Below, piece by piece: positions 54,717-63,719 of a stretch of DNA of 64,000 nt. The translations under genes and the position numbers were made by a program. The stretch spans positions 458,811 through 522,810 of the forward strand of contig NZ_KE136364.1 of NCBI RefSeq assembly GCF_000406965.1. Reading direction: 5' to 3'. The stretch's first letter is position 1. Each line of letters starts with the position of its first letter. Source of the DNA: Enterococcus avium ATCC 14025. Its GTDB lineage: Bacteria; Bacillota; Bacilli; Lactobacillales; Enterococcaceae. The notes below the pieces were generated by a model. That model did not search any database. It was not told where the DNA came from and saw only the letters and a list, made by a program, of their open reading frames with translations.

Positions 54717-55328
54717 ACGATGTTTTTTCGAAGTTAATTTGTCGAATGAACACTGGCTCAATCGGTACATCTTCACTGTTTGTCGGCTGAGCTGCGATCG
54801 CTGCTACGATTTCTAACCCTTGGTATACCTGTCCAAAAACAGTATAACGACCATCCAGCTCCGGTAGTCCTCCAAGCTCCAAGTATGCTTGCTTTACATT
54901 CTGAGGAAGCAAGAGCCTCGGCAGCAGGTCAGCCTGCGCCTTTGTGTTTTGCACAATAAAAAAACTGGTTGCCGTTGGTGTGGGGGCCGTGGTCCCCTAA
55001 GGCCAAGGCGCCATTAAAATGATAAAGTCCGCGATGCACTTCATCAGCGAAAAAGCCCTCATAGCTGGAAACAGCTTCATCACCAGAACCATCCAAAGCG
55101 CCACCTTGAATAACAAATTCCTTAATAACACGAGCCGAAAGGTGTGTTGTCATAAACGCCTTGCTCAGCTAGGGAGCGCCAGTTGGCTACAGCTAGGGGA
55201 GCTTGGTCAGGAAATAAGCGGAGACGAATTTCACCAGCATCGGTGACCAGCACACAAACTTCTTCCTGCTGCGGTTTTTCTAATTGAAAGAGAGGAAGGT
55301 TTGCAACTGAAACGCCTTGATCCTGCCA
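54715..55328 (-). pseudogene. Cyclophilin-type peptidyl-prolyl isomerase with frameshifts
   Basis: Reading leftwards: VSVANLPLFQLEKPQQEEVC and TDAGEIRLRLFPDQAPLAVA in one frame, then LSARVIKEFVIQGGALDGSG to GPHTNGNQFF in a second, then VQNTKAQADLLPRLLLPQNV to GRYTVFGQVYQGLEIV in a third. The second break is in a run of seven Ts; six would restore it (NQFFIVQNT). The first lies near 55150. The start is unclear and adjoins the stop of the upstream gene. Either decayed or affected by sequencing error. Confidence 0.8.
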
Positions 55329-55712
55329 TCAAATATCGAAAATCCGCCACTCGACCTTCGCCTGATCACCAAGGCGAGCCATTCCCAATAAAACGGTATA
55401 GGCGGTTTCATCCGCTTGAAAGGTCAATTGCAGCTGTCCTCGTAAATCGTTGTAGTCATCTGGGGCGGCTACTTGATAAAAAAGATGAAACTGCGCATGC
55501 AAATATTCCAAAGGCTGATCTTTAAAGGCTGCAAAATAAGCCTGAACTTTTTCCCGCTGCAAGCTGTCAGCCACCAAAAAATTTTCCAGTTGTTGTTTTG
55601 GAACGGCTGCTAACAAGGATCGGCAAACCGCCTCAATTTCCAATGCATCCCAATGTCGCGCAATTAAATGATGGATGGGTGCCTCTTGATTGTAGTCCCG
55701 CAGGTTGCTCAT
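55329..55712 (-). CDS. Hypothetical protein upstream of the cyclophilin gene
   Basis: 127 residues, acidic and aromatic (ALEIEAVCRSLLAAVPKQQL, PLEYLHAQFHLFYQVAAPDD), no membrane segment and no known motif. Its stop adjoins the cyclophilin coding region, so they form an operon. Family not recognised. Confidence 0.6.
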   Translation of the reverse strand: MSNLRDYNQEAPIHHLIARHWDALEIEAVCRSLLAAVPKQQLENFLVADSLQREKVQAYFAAFKDQPLEYLHAQFHLFYQVAAPDDYNDLRGQLQLTFQADETAYTVLLGMARLGDQAKVEWRIFDI

Positions 55713-55743
55713 TTTTTCACCACTTTCTTCTATTATATAGGAA

Positions 55744-56529
55744 TCACAAAATCGGCAGCGGCGTCAGGCAGCGTTCTTTTCCTTGAATGACTAGCAACTT
55801 TTCTACCTGACAGTCTGCCAACAGCTGACTCATTTTTTTAAAGCCCAGCTGATAATCTTCGGCAACATGAGCATCCGAGCCTAAGGTAAAGAGCTTTCCG
55901 CCGACACTTTGATACAAAGGAACGGCATAACGGTAAAGGTCTTCGTTGCCGTATTTCAAGAAGCTCTTGGCATTTAACTCCATCGCCAATTCTCGTTCAA
56001 CAACCTTTTTGAAAATCGTTAGCAGCTGAGCCTCAAAATGCTCCGCGAATTCTTCCGCTGTGAAGGTGAAGCGGCGTAATCCATAATCAAAGTGAGTCAA
56101 AATATCTCCTTCTGGAAAATCCGTCAAGACCTGCAACATCTGATCAAAATATTCCTTGGTAGTTTGAATGGGATCTTTGGTTAAAACCACATCGTCCATA
56201 TAATCAAAGCGGCCATTTTGATGAATACTTACCAGCTTTAAATCATAAGGATGCTGAGCGAGGTAATCCACGATCCGCTCTTCTTGTCCTGGAACAACGC
56301 CAATCTCGATACCTCGCAGAAATTTGGTGGAATAGGTTTCTTTTAAAGAGTCCAGTTTGTTTATATAGGCTGGATAATCCGGAATGTCATCTTTTCCGGT
56401 AGATGGATTGTTTAAATCAAAGTGATCCGTAGAAACGAAAAACTCCGGCTGATAGGCTAAATAGTTTTCAAATTTTTCCTCTGAATCAAAGGAAAAATAC
56501 GTGTGGAGATGCTGATCATAATACTGCAT
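55744..56529 (-). CDS. hisK: PHP-domain histidinol-phosphatase-like protein
   Basis: 261 residues from the ATG at 56529, preceded by AGGAGG. PHP metal-site motifs: DQHLHTYFSFDSEEKFE, FVSTDHFDL, GIEIGV, LVSIHQNGRFDY, ILTHFDYGLR and the final LGSDAHV. HisK-type enzymes dephosphorylate histidinol phosphate. No other his genes are nearby, and it faces away from the phosphonate-type transporter, so another phosphoester may be its substrate. Confidence 0.85.
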   Translation of the reverse strand: MQYYDQHLHTYFSFDSEEKFENYLAYQPEFFVSTDHFDLNNPSTGKDDIPDYPAYINKLDSLKETYSTKFLRGIEIGVVPGQEERIVDYLAQHPYDLKLVSIHQNGRFDYMDDVVLTKDPIQTTKEYFDQMLQVLTDFPEGDILTHFDYGLRRFTFTAEEFAEHFEAQLLTIFKKVVERELAMELNAKSFLKYGNEDLYRYAVPLYQSVGGKLFTLGSDAHVAEDYQLGFKKMSQLLADCQVEKLLVIQGKERCLTPLPIL

Positions 56530-56706
56530 AGGGAGCCTCCTTTTTTCTACTACCATACCGCAAAAGCTTTAGAAGGTTAATGGGAATTCGTCGAAATTTA
56601 CAAACCATACACAACCTTTACATTGTTCATGAAACCTTTTCAAGAAATTGATTCTCTCATTACAAAGCTTTGTTAGAATGGAATTATCGAAAGGGGATAA
56701 GAATGA

Positions 56707-57798
56707 ATGAAAAAAATTCGTAACATGACTATCGGTTTATTTTGTGCAACAATAGTAAGTATCCTGCTGACAGGCTGCGGCTCAGGTGAAGCAACGAAGC
56801 AATCGGCTGCGGCAGACGACTCTTTAGATACGATTATAGAAAAAGCCAAGGAAGAAGGAGAGATTGCCAGCTTGGGAATGCCGGATACTTGGGCAAATTG
56901 GGTAGGCACTTGGAACGACCTTGAAAAAGAATACGGCTTAAGTCACGTGGATACGGATATGTCCAGTGCAGAAGAATTGGCCAAGTTTGAATCAGAAGGA
57001 AAAAATGGAACCGCCGATATTGGTGATGTCGGTATCAGCTTCGGTCCGTTGGCTGAAAGCAAAGAGTTAACCTTGCCTTATAAGACCAGCTATTGGGAGG
57101 AAATTCCGGATTGGGCAAAGGATGATGATGGGGATTGGTTGTTAAGCTATACGGGAACCATTTCCTTTATCACCGATAAAGAGAATGTGAAGCAAGCACC
57201 GACTAGCTGGAAGGAGCTACAAGAGGGTGACTATCAAGTTAGCGTGGGGGATGTGACGGTTGCCAACCAAGCACAATTTGCTGTATTGGCTGCGGCGATT
57301 GCCAACGGAGGTGACGAAAAGGATATTCAGCCAGGTCTGAATTACTACAAAAAAATGGCAGAAAAAGGCCGTTTGTCCACCGTTGATGCCAGCGTAGCAA
57401 ATCTTGAAAAAGGTGAAATCGATGTGGCAGTTGTTTGGGACTTCAATGGACTAAATTATCGTGACCAAATTGACTCCGAGCGTTTTGAGGTAACTGTGCC
57501 AACAGACGGCTCCATCATTAGCGGGTATACAACCTTAATCAATAAAAATGCCCCTCATCCCAATGCGGCAAAGCTAGCACGGGAATATATTTTATCTGAT
57601 GAAGGGCAAATCAATTTGGCAAAGGGCTATGCGCGACCTATTCGCAAGGTAGAGCTGCCTAAAGAAGTAGCTGAAAAATTACTGCCGGAGGATGCTTATG
57701 AAGCGGCGGTGCCAGTTGAAGACAATGAAGCTTGGAACAAGACCTCTGTAGAGCTTCCAGAGCTTTGGCAGGCGGAGGTACTGACCTATGCAAAGTAG
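56707..57798 (+). CDS. ABC transporter substrate-binding lipoprotein (AfuA/PotD/PhnS type)
   Basis: 363 residues, lipobox LLTGC with Cys24. Type 2 periplasmic-binding fold: EEGEIASLGMPDTWANWVGT, ADIGDVGISFGPLAESKELT, PTSWKELQEGDYQVSVGDVT, VPTDGSIISGYTTLINKNAP. These features suit receptors for polyamines, iron or 2-aminoethylphosphonate. It is the first gene of a five-gene operon that also encodes a phosphatase-superfamily enzyme, making an organophosphorus ligand likely. Confidence 0.85.
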   Translation: MKKIRNMTIGLFCATIVSILLTGCGSGEATKQSAAADDSLDTIIEKAKEEGEIASLGMPDTWANWVGTWNDLEKEYGLSHVDTDMSSAEELAKFESEGKNGTADIGDVGISFGPLAESKELTLPYKTSYWEEIPDWAKDDDGDWLLSYTGTISFITDKENVKQAPTSWKELQEGDYQVSVGDVTVANQAQFAVLAAAIANGGDEKDIQPGLNYYKKMAEKGRLSTVDASVANLEKGEIDVAVVWDFNGLNYRDQIDSERFEVTVPTDGSIISGYTTLINKNAPHPNAAKLAREYILSDEGQINLAKGYARPIRKVELPKEVAEKLLPEDAYEAAVPVEDNEAWNKTSVELPELWQAEVLTYAK

Positions 57799-58612
57799 AC
57801 TTGACAAACTGATTGTAGTTATACTAGACGGCTGTCGCTACGACACAGCCGTCGCCCAGCTTGGGTTCATGAATCATTTAGTTGAGCACCAGCAAGCAAG
57901 CTTATTGAAGGTAAAAAGTGAGCTGCCCAGCAATTCACGTCCGTTATACGAAGTACTGATGACCGGCGTTCCAGCCTATGAAAATGGCATCTATAGTAAT
58001 TACCATGCTCAGCGATCCAAAGAGTGGTCGCTGTTTGAATTAGTTAAGGAAGCTGGCGGAAAAACAGGAGCCGCCGCTTACCACTGGTACAGCGAGTTGT
58101 ACAATCAAGCCCCCTATAATCGTTTGGTTGATCGCATCCAGCATCAGGAGGAGCGACTGATTCAGCATGGCATCTTTTATAGTGAGGACACTTACCCTGA
58201 TTCGCATTTATTTGCGGATGCCCATTATTTAGTGAATCAGTATCAGCCAGACTTTTTGGTCGTACATTCGATGAATATTGATGATGTCGGTCACAAATTT
58301 ACCGCCGATTCTCATGAATATGTAGCAGCGGTTAATCAGGCGGACAGATTATTGGCTGTTTACCTTCCTGAATGGCTGCAAAAAGGTTATCAAGTCGTGG
58401 TGACTGCGGATCACGGGATGGATGCGCACGGACTGCATGGCGGCAGCTTGGCTGCACATCGTGAAGTTCCTTTTTATTTGATTTCAAATAAACGCCAAAA
58501 GCTGAAGGAACAAACTGTACCACAGCTGCTGGCGGCTCCATTGTTTTGCTGGTTATTAGGAATTGCACCGTCAGAGAAAATGCAGGACATTCAAGAATTG
58601 ATGAGGGGATGA
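57788..58612 (+). CDS. Alkaline phosphatase superfamily hydrolase
   Basis: 274 residues, overlapping the receptor gene by 11 bp. Metal-site motifs: VVILDGCRYD (Asp), a SNSRPLYEVLMTGV loop with the probable Ser/Thr nucleophile, SMNIDDVGHKF (Asp, His), VTADHGMDAHGLHGG (Asp-His, His). There is no signal peptide, so it acts inside the cell. In phn operons enzymes of this superfamily (e.g. phosphonoacetate hydrolase) cleave imported compounds; a role on the transported substrate is likely. Confidence 0.82.
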   Translation: MQSRLDKLIVVILDGCRYDTAVAQLGFMNHLVEHQQASLLKVKSELPSNSRPLYEVLMTGVPAYENGIYSNYHAQRSKEWSLFELVKEAGGKTGAAAYHWYSELYNQAPYNRLVDRIQHQEERLIQHGIFYSEDTYPDSHLFADAHYLVNQYQPDFLVVHSMNIDDVGHKFTADSHEYVAAVNQADRLLAVYLPEWLQKGYQVVVTADHGMDAHGLHGGSLAAHREVPFYLISNKRQKLKEQTVPQLLAAPLFCWLLGIAPSEKMQDIQELMRG

Positions 58613-58617
58613 AAGAG

Positions 58618-59424
58618 ATGAAAAAACGCTTGGTTCTGGTTCCTGCCTCCTTTATCTTCTGTGCATTTTTACTGCTGCCGCTGCTTTTTATGGTTCTGTG
58701 CAGCTTGCACAGTGATTTAACTAACCAGTGGACATTGGCCAATTACAGTGATATTTTCAGCAACAAATATTACACACAGGCCTTTGTTAACAGCGTACTG
58801 ATTGCTGTCAGCTCCAGTGTGATTGGGTTAATCGGGACGTTTATTTTATGTTTATGCTTAATGAATCTATCGACTAAATTGCAGGAGAAAATCACCTTTG
58901 TTTCCAATTTGGCAGCTAATTTTGCTGGGATTCCGCTGGCATTCTCTTTTATTATTTTGTTGGGGAATGTAGGTGTGCTGAAAATGATTTTGCCATTTCT
59001 AGCGGACTTCAATTTGTATTCTTGGTGGGGATTGACCATCACGTATACCTATTTCCAAATTCCGTTAGGGGTCTTGTTTTTGTATCCCAGCATGAAGGAA
59101 GTGAAAAAGGAATGGCTGGAGTCCGCACAATTGCTGGGCGCTTCATCAGCGTATGCTTGGTTCAAGGTGGCTTTGCCTTTTTTGCGACCATCGATTGCCA
59201 GCACCTTTGTCATCTTATTTGCTAATGGCATGGGGACCTATGAAACAGCGTATGCCCTGACCAGCAGTAATGTAAATCTTTTAACGATTCGAATTGCGGC
59301 TTTAGTGTCGGGAGATGTGTTCGCCAAGCCTAATTTAGGCAGTGCGTTGGCAGTCGCTTTAGGTGTCCTGCTGGTAACGGCAATGTTGATTATTCAAAAG
59401 AAAGGCAAGGTGGTGCAGACGTGA
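58618..59424 (+). CDS. ABC transporter permease
   Basis: 268 residues. The ATG at 58618 has GAGGGG nine bases upstream; the ATG at 58609 overlapping the previous stop is the alternative. Six membrane helices and the EAA motif (SAQLLGASSAYAWFKVALPF). BPD_transp_1 family, pairs with the next permease, overlapping it by 4 bp. Confidence 0.88.
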   Translation: MKKRLVLVPASFIFCAFLLLPLLFMVLCSLHSDLTNQWTLANYSDIFSNKYYTQAFVNSVLIAVSSSVIGLIGTFILCLCLMNLSTKLQEKITFVSNLAANFAGIPLAFSFIILLGNVGVLKMILPFLADFNLYSWWGLTITYTYFQIPLGVLFLYPSMKEVKKEWLESAQLLGASSAYAWFKVALPFLRPSIASTFVILFANGMGTYETAYALTSSNVNLLTIRIAALVSGDVFAKPNLGSALAVALGVLLVTAMLIIQKKGKVVQT

Positions 59425-60278
59425 AAAAGTTAGTAAAACCGATTTTGTTCTGCTTTGTCCTGTATTACTTGCTGCCGATTATTGGAACGATTTTGTATGC
59501 CAGCTCCACAAAATGGTCAAAATCGCTTTTACCTAGTGATTTTACCTTGCAATGGTTCCAACAGCTGCTGACGGACAGGGAATTTATTGCTGCGGTGGGT
59601 CGCTCACTTTTATTAGCAGGTGTGGTCTTGGTGACGATTCTGTTGTTGATGATTCCAACCATTATTTGGATTCATTTGTATTTCCCTCGTTTGAATCGTT
59701 GGCTGGAAAAGCTGCTCCTGCTGCCGTATGCTTTACCGGGAGTGATTTTGGTAACGGCTTTGCTTCGAACGTATGCTAAAACTGGTATCTCAATGTTTGT
59801 AGTGTTGGTAGGTGCATTGTTTATTACGGCGTTGCCGATTGTCTATCTTAGTCTTAACAACCAGATGCGCTTAATTAATCTGAAGGAATTAGTGGATGCA
59901 GCAGAAACCTTGGGCGCCCCGATGTCTACGATTATTATCCAGGTGCTGTTTCCCAACATCCGTATCGGTGCGACCCTGGTTTCTCTGATGATTTTTTCTT
60001 CGGTTTTTGGGGAGTACATGCTGACGAACCTGTTGATTGGCGGTCGATTTCAGACGGTACGCATCTATATGCTGCGGCGGATGAACGAAAACGGCCATTT
60101 GGCTAGCGCTGTGATGGTTTTGTATTTGCTGTTTATGGTGGGAATTGCTTTAACTACCTTTATGCTGACTAATCGACAAAAGCAACAGCTGTCCCTTAAG
60201 CAGACGAGGGAAGAGAAGCAGTCGAAAAATGAAGCCCTTAAAGGAGTTGTGACGGAAAATGTTTTTAGAAATACATGA
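59421..60278 (+). CDS. ABC transporter permease
   Basis: 285 residues from a GTG. Six helices; EAA motif AAETLGAPMSTIIIQVLFPN. It overlaps the ATPase gene by 20 bp. The C-terminal tail is hydrophilic and rich in Gln/Lys. Confidence 0.88.
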   Translation: MKKLVKPILFCFVLYYLLPIIGTILYASSTKWSKSLLPSDFTLQWFQQLLTDREFIAAVGRSLLLAGVVLVTILLLMIPTIIWIHLYFPRLNRWLEKLLLLPYALPGVILVTALLRTYAKTGISMFVVLVGALFITALPIVYLSLNNQMRLINLKELVDAAETLGAPMSTIIIQVLFPNIRIGATLVSLMIFSSVFGEYMLTNLLIGGRFQTVRIYMLRRMNENGHLASAVMVLYLLFMVGIALTTFMLTNRQKQQLSLKQTREEKQSKNEALKGVVTENVFRNT

Positions 60279-61290
60279 TCTCAATCTGTTTTTTGATGAA
60301 AAACAGATTTTAGCTATTGATGAAATTCAGATTGAAAAGGGTGAGCTGGTTACTTTACTAGGTCCCAGCGGGTGCGGAAAGTCTACGTTGCTGCGCTGTA
60401 TCACGGGATTGGAACAACCAAAGAGCGGTGAGATTGTGCTGGACAATGAGAATATTGCCGATAAGCCTACGAAGGATCGCAATATCGGCTTTGTTTTTCA
60501 ACAGTATGCATTGTTTCCAACTATGACTGTTTTTGAAAATGTAGCCTTTGGTTTGAAGGTAAAGAAGCTGAGTCCTGAGGCGATTCAGGAAAAGGTTTTT
60601 GAGATGCTGTCATTGGTGGATATGACGGAGCAGGCAGATAAAAATGTCCAGTTTCTTTCTGGCGGTCAACGACAACGGGTGGCACTGGCTCGCTCATTGG
60701 TCACTGAACCGAAAGTCCTGCTGCTGGATGAGCCATTAAGTGCTTTGGATGCCCGAATTAGAAAACAGCTGCAGCGGGATTTGCGCGCTATCCAGCAATC
60801 GCTAGGGATGACGATGATTTTTGTGACTCATGACCAAGAAGAGGCGATGCGAATCAGTGATCGGATTTTTGTGATGGAAGCTGGGCGGGTGGCTCAGGTT
60901 TCCACCTCGAAGGAATTGTATCAGAATCCTCAGAGCCGATTTGTTGCGGAATTTATCGGCAACTATAATCGTTTCGAATGGTATGAGCTGGATCAGTATA
61001 CCCACGAGTTTTCCGCTAAGGGCAATCGCTGCATTTATTATTTAAGACCGGAGCTGATTCAATTTGAACCGGTTCCTCAGGGGGTTAAGATTCCGGTTCT
61101 ATGGAAGGAATCATTTATTTTAGGCAACATTCAACGGTATGTTTTTCAAACGCTGGAGGGCAAAGAAATTTTAGTGGATCGGTTGAACGATCGGGAAGAG
61201 AAAATTAGCGATGCCTTATACATTCAGCTGAAAGATATTCTAGCAATCCCTGTGGAAATTGATACTCAGCATTTTGCACAACAAAGCTAG
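60259..61290 (+). CDS. ABC transporter ATPase (PotA/FbpC type)
   Basis: 343 residues: GPSGCGKSTLLRCITGLEQP at about residues 34-53, QQYALFPTMT, LSGGQRQRVALARSL, LLLDEPLSALDA and a C-terminal TOBE-like domain from about residue 235. Last gene of the operon. Confidence 0.92.
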   Translation: MFLEIHDLNLFFDEKQILAIDEIQIEKGELVTLLGPSGCGKSTLLRCITGLEQPKSGEIVLDNENIADKPTKDRNIGFVFQQYALFPTMTVFENVAFGLKVKKLSPEAIQEKVFEMLSLVDMTEQADKNVQFLSGGQRQRVALARSLVTEPKVLLLDEPLSALDARIRKQLQRDLRAIQQSLGMTMIFVTHDQEEAMRISDRIFVMEAGRVAQVSTSKELYQNPQSRFVAEFIGNYNRFEWYELDQYTHEFSAKGNRCIYYLRPELIQFEPVPQGVKIPVLWKESFILGNIQRYVFQTLEGKEILVDRLNDREEKISDALYIQLKDILAIPVEIDTQHFAQQS

Positions 61291-61373
61291 TGTATAGTCG
61301 GCAAACATTTCTGGCTCTTTGTCAAATAGGACTGATAGAGTGATATAAGAACATCTAAGGTAGAATTGATTTT

Positions 61374-61463
61374 GGCTCTTCGTCAAATCTTGTTGGTGAA
61401 GACAAATTTGAATAAAACGGCTCTTCGTCAAATCGTGTTGGTGAAGACAAATTTGAATAAAAC
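61374..61463. repeat. Tandem 45-bp repeat of an ISL3-type end
   Basis: Two head-to-tail 45-bp units, each starting GGCTCTTCGTCAAATC, differing at one base (T or G before TGTTGG). A weaker third start, GGCTCTTTGTCAAATAGG, lies at 61313. Each unit looks like the left inverted repeat of the adjacent ISL3 element, so at least one is an extra or vestigial end. Confidence 0.75.
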
Positions 61464-62917
61464 TTAGTCCGATATGCGGCGCGTTCTGTGCGCCGCATAT
61501 TTTTTAGTTTTCAAAGATCAGACCTTGTTGTAAATAGATCCGTGTCCGAAAGTTATAAAAGTTGCGATAACCAAACGCAATTCGTTTAATCAGCTTGATC
61601 TTGTTATTCAGCCCCTCCGTGACACCGTTTGAGTGGGACACTTTAAAGGCATTTGAAATGCCCGATTGGTAGCGATGGAAGATCGTAAATTTCTTTTTAA
61701 ACGACTGAGGTAACGTAGATGAAATTGTTTTAAGGGTTTCTTGAAAGCCTACCGTATCTCGTTTAACGAAATAATAGCGTAATAATTGACAAAAATGATA
61801 CGCTGTTCGCAATTCTTCGTTGTAGCTTAACAGCTCATCAACGATTTCTGTTTGACTAATTGGTCGTTTAAACAGTCGATGATAATGCCGTTTGAGTGGC
61901 TCCAATGTCGTGAAATCTTTGAGTAAGAGTTTCCAATATCGCTTGAGCCGACGGTACTTCTTCTGATTTTCAGAGTGTGAGGTTCGAAAACGATTCATGA
62001 TCTGGACACGCAATTGATTGAAGCTGCGATTGATGTGTTGGACAATATGAAAGCGGTCAGTTACGATCTCCGCATTTGGAAAGACCGTTTTAAGCAACTG
62101 ACAATAGCTGGCATTCATGTCCATCACTAGGTACTTGACCTTTAAACGGGCCTTTCTAGGAAAGCGCAGGAAGTATTGAGTTAGTTTGTAAAGTCTGCGA
62201 TCTTCAAGGATCGTAAATAGCTGATTGGTTGTCCCATCAACACAAATAAAACTCATGGAACCAGAAACAGACTTCATTGATTTGAACTCATCCATACACA
62301 ACACCGTCGGAAGGAAGTTCATACGTGGCTGGTAATGCTTCGTTGCTTCACGCAAGATCCGTATCACCGTCCCATCCGAGACGAAGTACTTCTTAGCGAT
62401 TAGTTTACGTGATTGATTTTCGTGCAGTTCCATGAGAATCGCCTGCTTCAGTTCCTTTGTTAGTTGATGATGTTCATCAACTAAGTCCGTTTTCGCAGAA
62501 AAGGTCCGTCCACAATCATGGCAGAGAAAACGGGTACGTTTTAATTCTAAAATAGTCAACTTTTCTTTGACTTTCAACATCTGAGTGCGTGTCGTATAGG
62601 AACCGTTGCGGATAATACGAATCGATCCACAGTGTTCACAATGGGAAGGTGAGTCATCCAATCTCCCTTTAATAAACTGCGCTTGAACGCCTTTATATTC
62701 TCTTTCAATCAGCCATTCTTCATCAAAAAATAAATGTTTATCTGTTAATTCGAGTAATTTTCTAGTATGATTATCCATAGAGCGACTCCTTTGGTAGGGT
62801 GATGTTTTGGTCGACTAAATTTTACCAAAAGTGAGTCTCTTTTTGAGTTGAAACGAAGAAAAAGTGTTGTTGGAAAATCACCTTCGATTTTCCAACAACA
62901 CAAAATATTATAGAACC
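61419..62917 (-). mobile_element. ISL3-family insertion sequence
   Basis: About 1.5 kb, usual for ISL3. The left end GGCTCTTCGTCAAATCGTGTT is roughly matched by the right end, which reads GGTTCTATAATATTTTGTGTT on the minus strand from 62917. A second right-end-like sequence, GGCTCTATAATATCTAGTGTT, starts at 63017, exactly 100 bp further. No 8-bp target duplication is seen for any combination. Confidence 0.7.
61504..62778 (-). CDS. ISL3-family transposase
   Basis: 424 residues. N-terminal zinc ribbon (CEHCGSIRIIRNGSY, FLCHDCGRTF), HTH region, then DDE_Tnp_ISL3 domain: FLPTVLCMDEFKSMKSVSGS (first Asp), YLVMDMNASYCQLLKTVFPN (second), VTDRFHIVQHINRSF, and SHSNGVTEGLNNKIKLIKRI with the Glu. Intact. 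Confidence 0.93.
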   Translation of the reverse strand: MDNHTRKLLELTDKHLFFDEEWLIEREYKGVQAQFIKGRLDDSPSHCEHCGSIRIIRNGSYTTRTQMLKVKEKLTILELKRTRFLCHDCGRTFSAKTDLVDEHHQLTKELKQAILMELHENQSRKLIAKKYFVSDGTVIRILREATKHYQPRMNFLPTVLCMDEFKSMKSVSGSMSFICVDGTTNQLFTILEDRRLYKLTQYFLRFPRKARLKVKYLVMDMNASYCQLLKTVFPNAEIVTDRFHIVQHINRSFNQLRVQIMNRFRTSHSENQKKYRRLKRYWKLLLKDFTTLEPLKRHYHRLFKRPISQTEIVDELLSYNEELRTAYHFCQLLRYYFVKRDTVGFQETLKTISSTLPQSFKKKFTIFHRYQSGISNAFKVSHSNGVTEGLNNKIKLIKRIAFGYRNFYNFRTRIYLQQGLIFEN

Positions 62918-62988
62918 CTTTATTCTAAAGGATTTCAAGGTGTCTGTTTGCATTTATTAAAAAAAAGAAAAAGTATTGGCAACAGAAG

Positions 62989-63017
62989 GCGTCACCAACA
63001 CTAGATATTATAGAGCC
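62989..63017. repeat. Second right-end-like copy of the ISL3 terminal repeat
   Basis: On the minus strand it reads GGCTCTATAATATCTAGTGTT then GGTGACGCC, closer to the left ends (which have TGTTGGTGAAGAC) than the copy at 62917 is. It lies 48 bp before the response-regulator start and may mark an older ISL3 element or the true outer end. Confidence 0.6.
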
Positions 63018-63065
63018 ATAATATGCTGTATAATATCTAGTGTATAGGCTTAAGTGGAGGTATAT

Positions 63066-63719
63066 ATGAAAATATTAACTGTTGAAGATGATAATATGAT
63101 AAGAGAGGGAATAAGTGAATATCTTTCAGAATTTGGATATACTGTTATTCAAGCTAAAGATGGAAGAGAAGCCTTGTCAAAATTTAATAGCGATATAAAT
63201 TTGGTTATCTTAGACATTCAGATACCTTTTATAAATGGTTTAGAAGTGTTGAAAGAAATTAGAAAGAAAAGCAATTTACCAATTCTAATCTTGACTGCAT
63301 TTAGTGATGAAGAATATAAAATTGATGCATTTACTAATTTAGTAGACGGATATGTAGAAAAGCCATTTTCATTGCCGGTCTTAAAAGCTAGAATAGATTC
63401 TTTAATTAAGAAGAATTATGGACATTTAGAGAAGTTTGAATATAAGGATCTATCGGTTAATTTTAATAGCTATACAGCTAAAATAAATGGTGAAGAAATA
63501 GATGTAAATGCAAAAGAACTAGAAGTATTAAAATGTTTATTGGATAATAATGGACAAGTGTTAACAAGAATGCAAATTATTGATTATGTATGGAAAGATA
63601 GCGAAGAAACTCCTTATGATCGAGTAATAGATGTATATATAAAAGAACTTAGAAAAAAATTACAATTAGACTGTATAACTACTATAAGAAATGTAGGATA
63701 TAAATTGGAGAGAAAATGA
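63066..63719 (+). CDS. vncR: OmpR-family response regulator, VncR-like
   Basis: 217 residues from the ATG at 63066, which follows TGGAGG. Receiver domain with the acidic pair (VEDDNMIREGISEYL), phospho-Asp in VILDIQIPFINGLEVL and EKPFSLPVLKARIDSL, then a winged helix (NAKELEVLKCLLDNNGQVLT, DRVIDVYIKELRKKL, TTIRNVGYKLERK). The sequence and length match pneumococcal VncR. Its natural neighbours vex1-3 are 17 kb upstream in this window. Confidence 0.88.
   Translation: MKILTVEDDNMIREGISEYLSEFGYTVIQAKDGREALSKFNSDINLVILDIQIPFINGLEVLKEIRKKSNLPILILTAFSDEEYKIDAFTNLVDGYVEKPFSLPVLKARIDSLIKKNYGHLEKFEYKDLSVNFNSYTAKINGEEIDVNAKELEVLKCLLDNNGQVLTRMQIIDYVWKDSEETPYDRVIDVYIKELRKKLQLDCITTIRNVGYKLERK

Noticed and set aside
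54619..54816. Rightward 65-codon frame after the activase gene
   Set aside because: It runs through a bidirectional terminator and the antisense of the cyclophilin end, and has no ribosome site.
55019..55525. Rightward frames over the cyclophilin region
   Set aside because: They are antisense to recognisable cyclophilin and hypothetical protein coding and have no family features.
61374..61463. Short CRISPR-like repeat array
   Set aside because: Only two units lie head to tail without spacers, and each matches the ISL3 terminal repeat; no cas genes are present.
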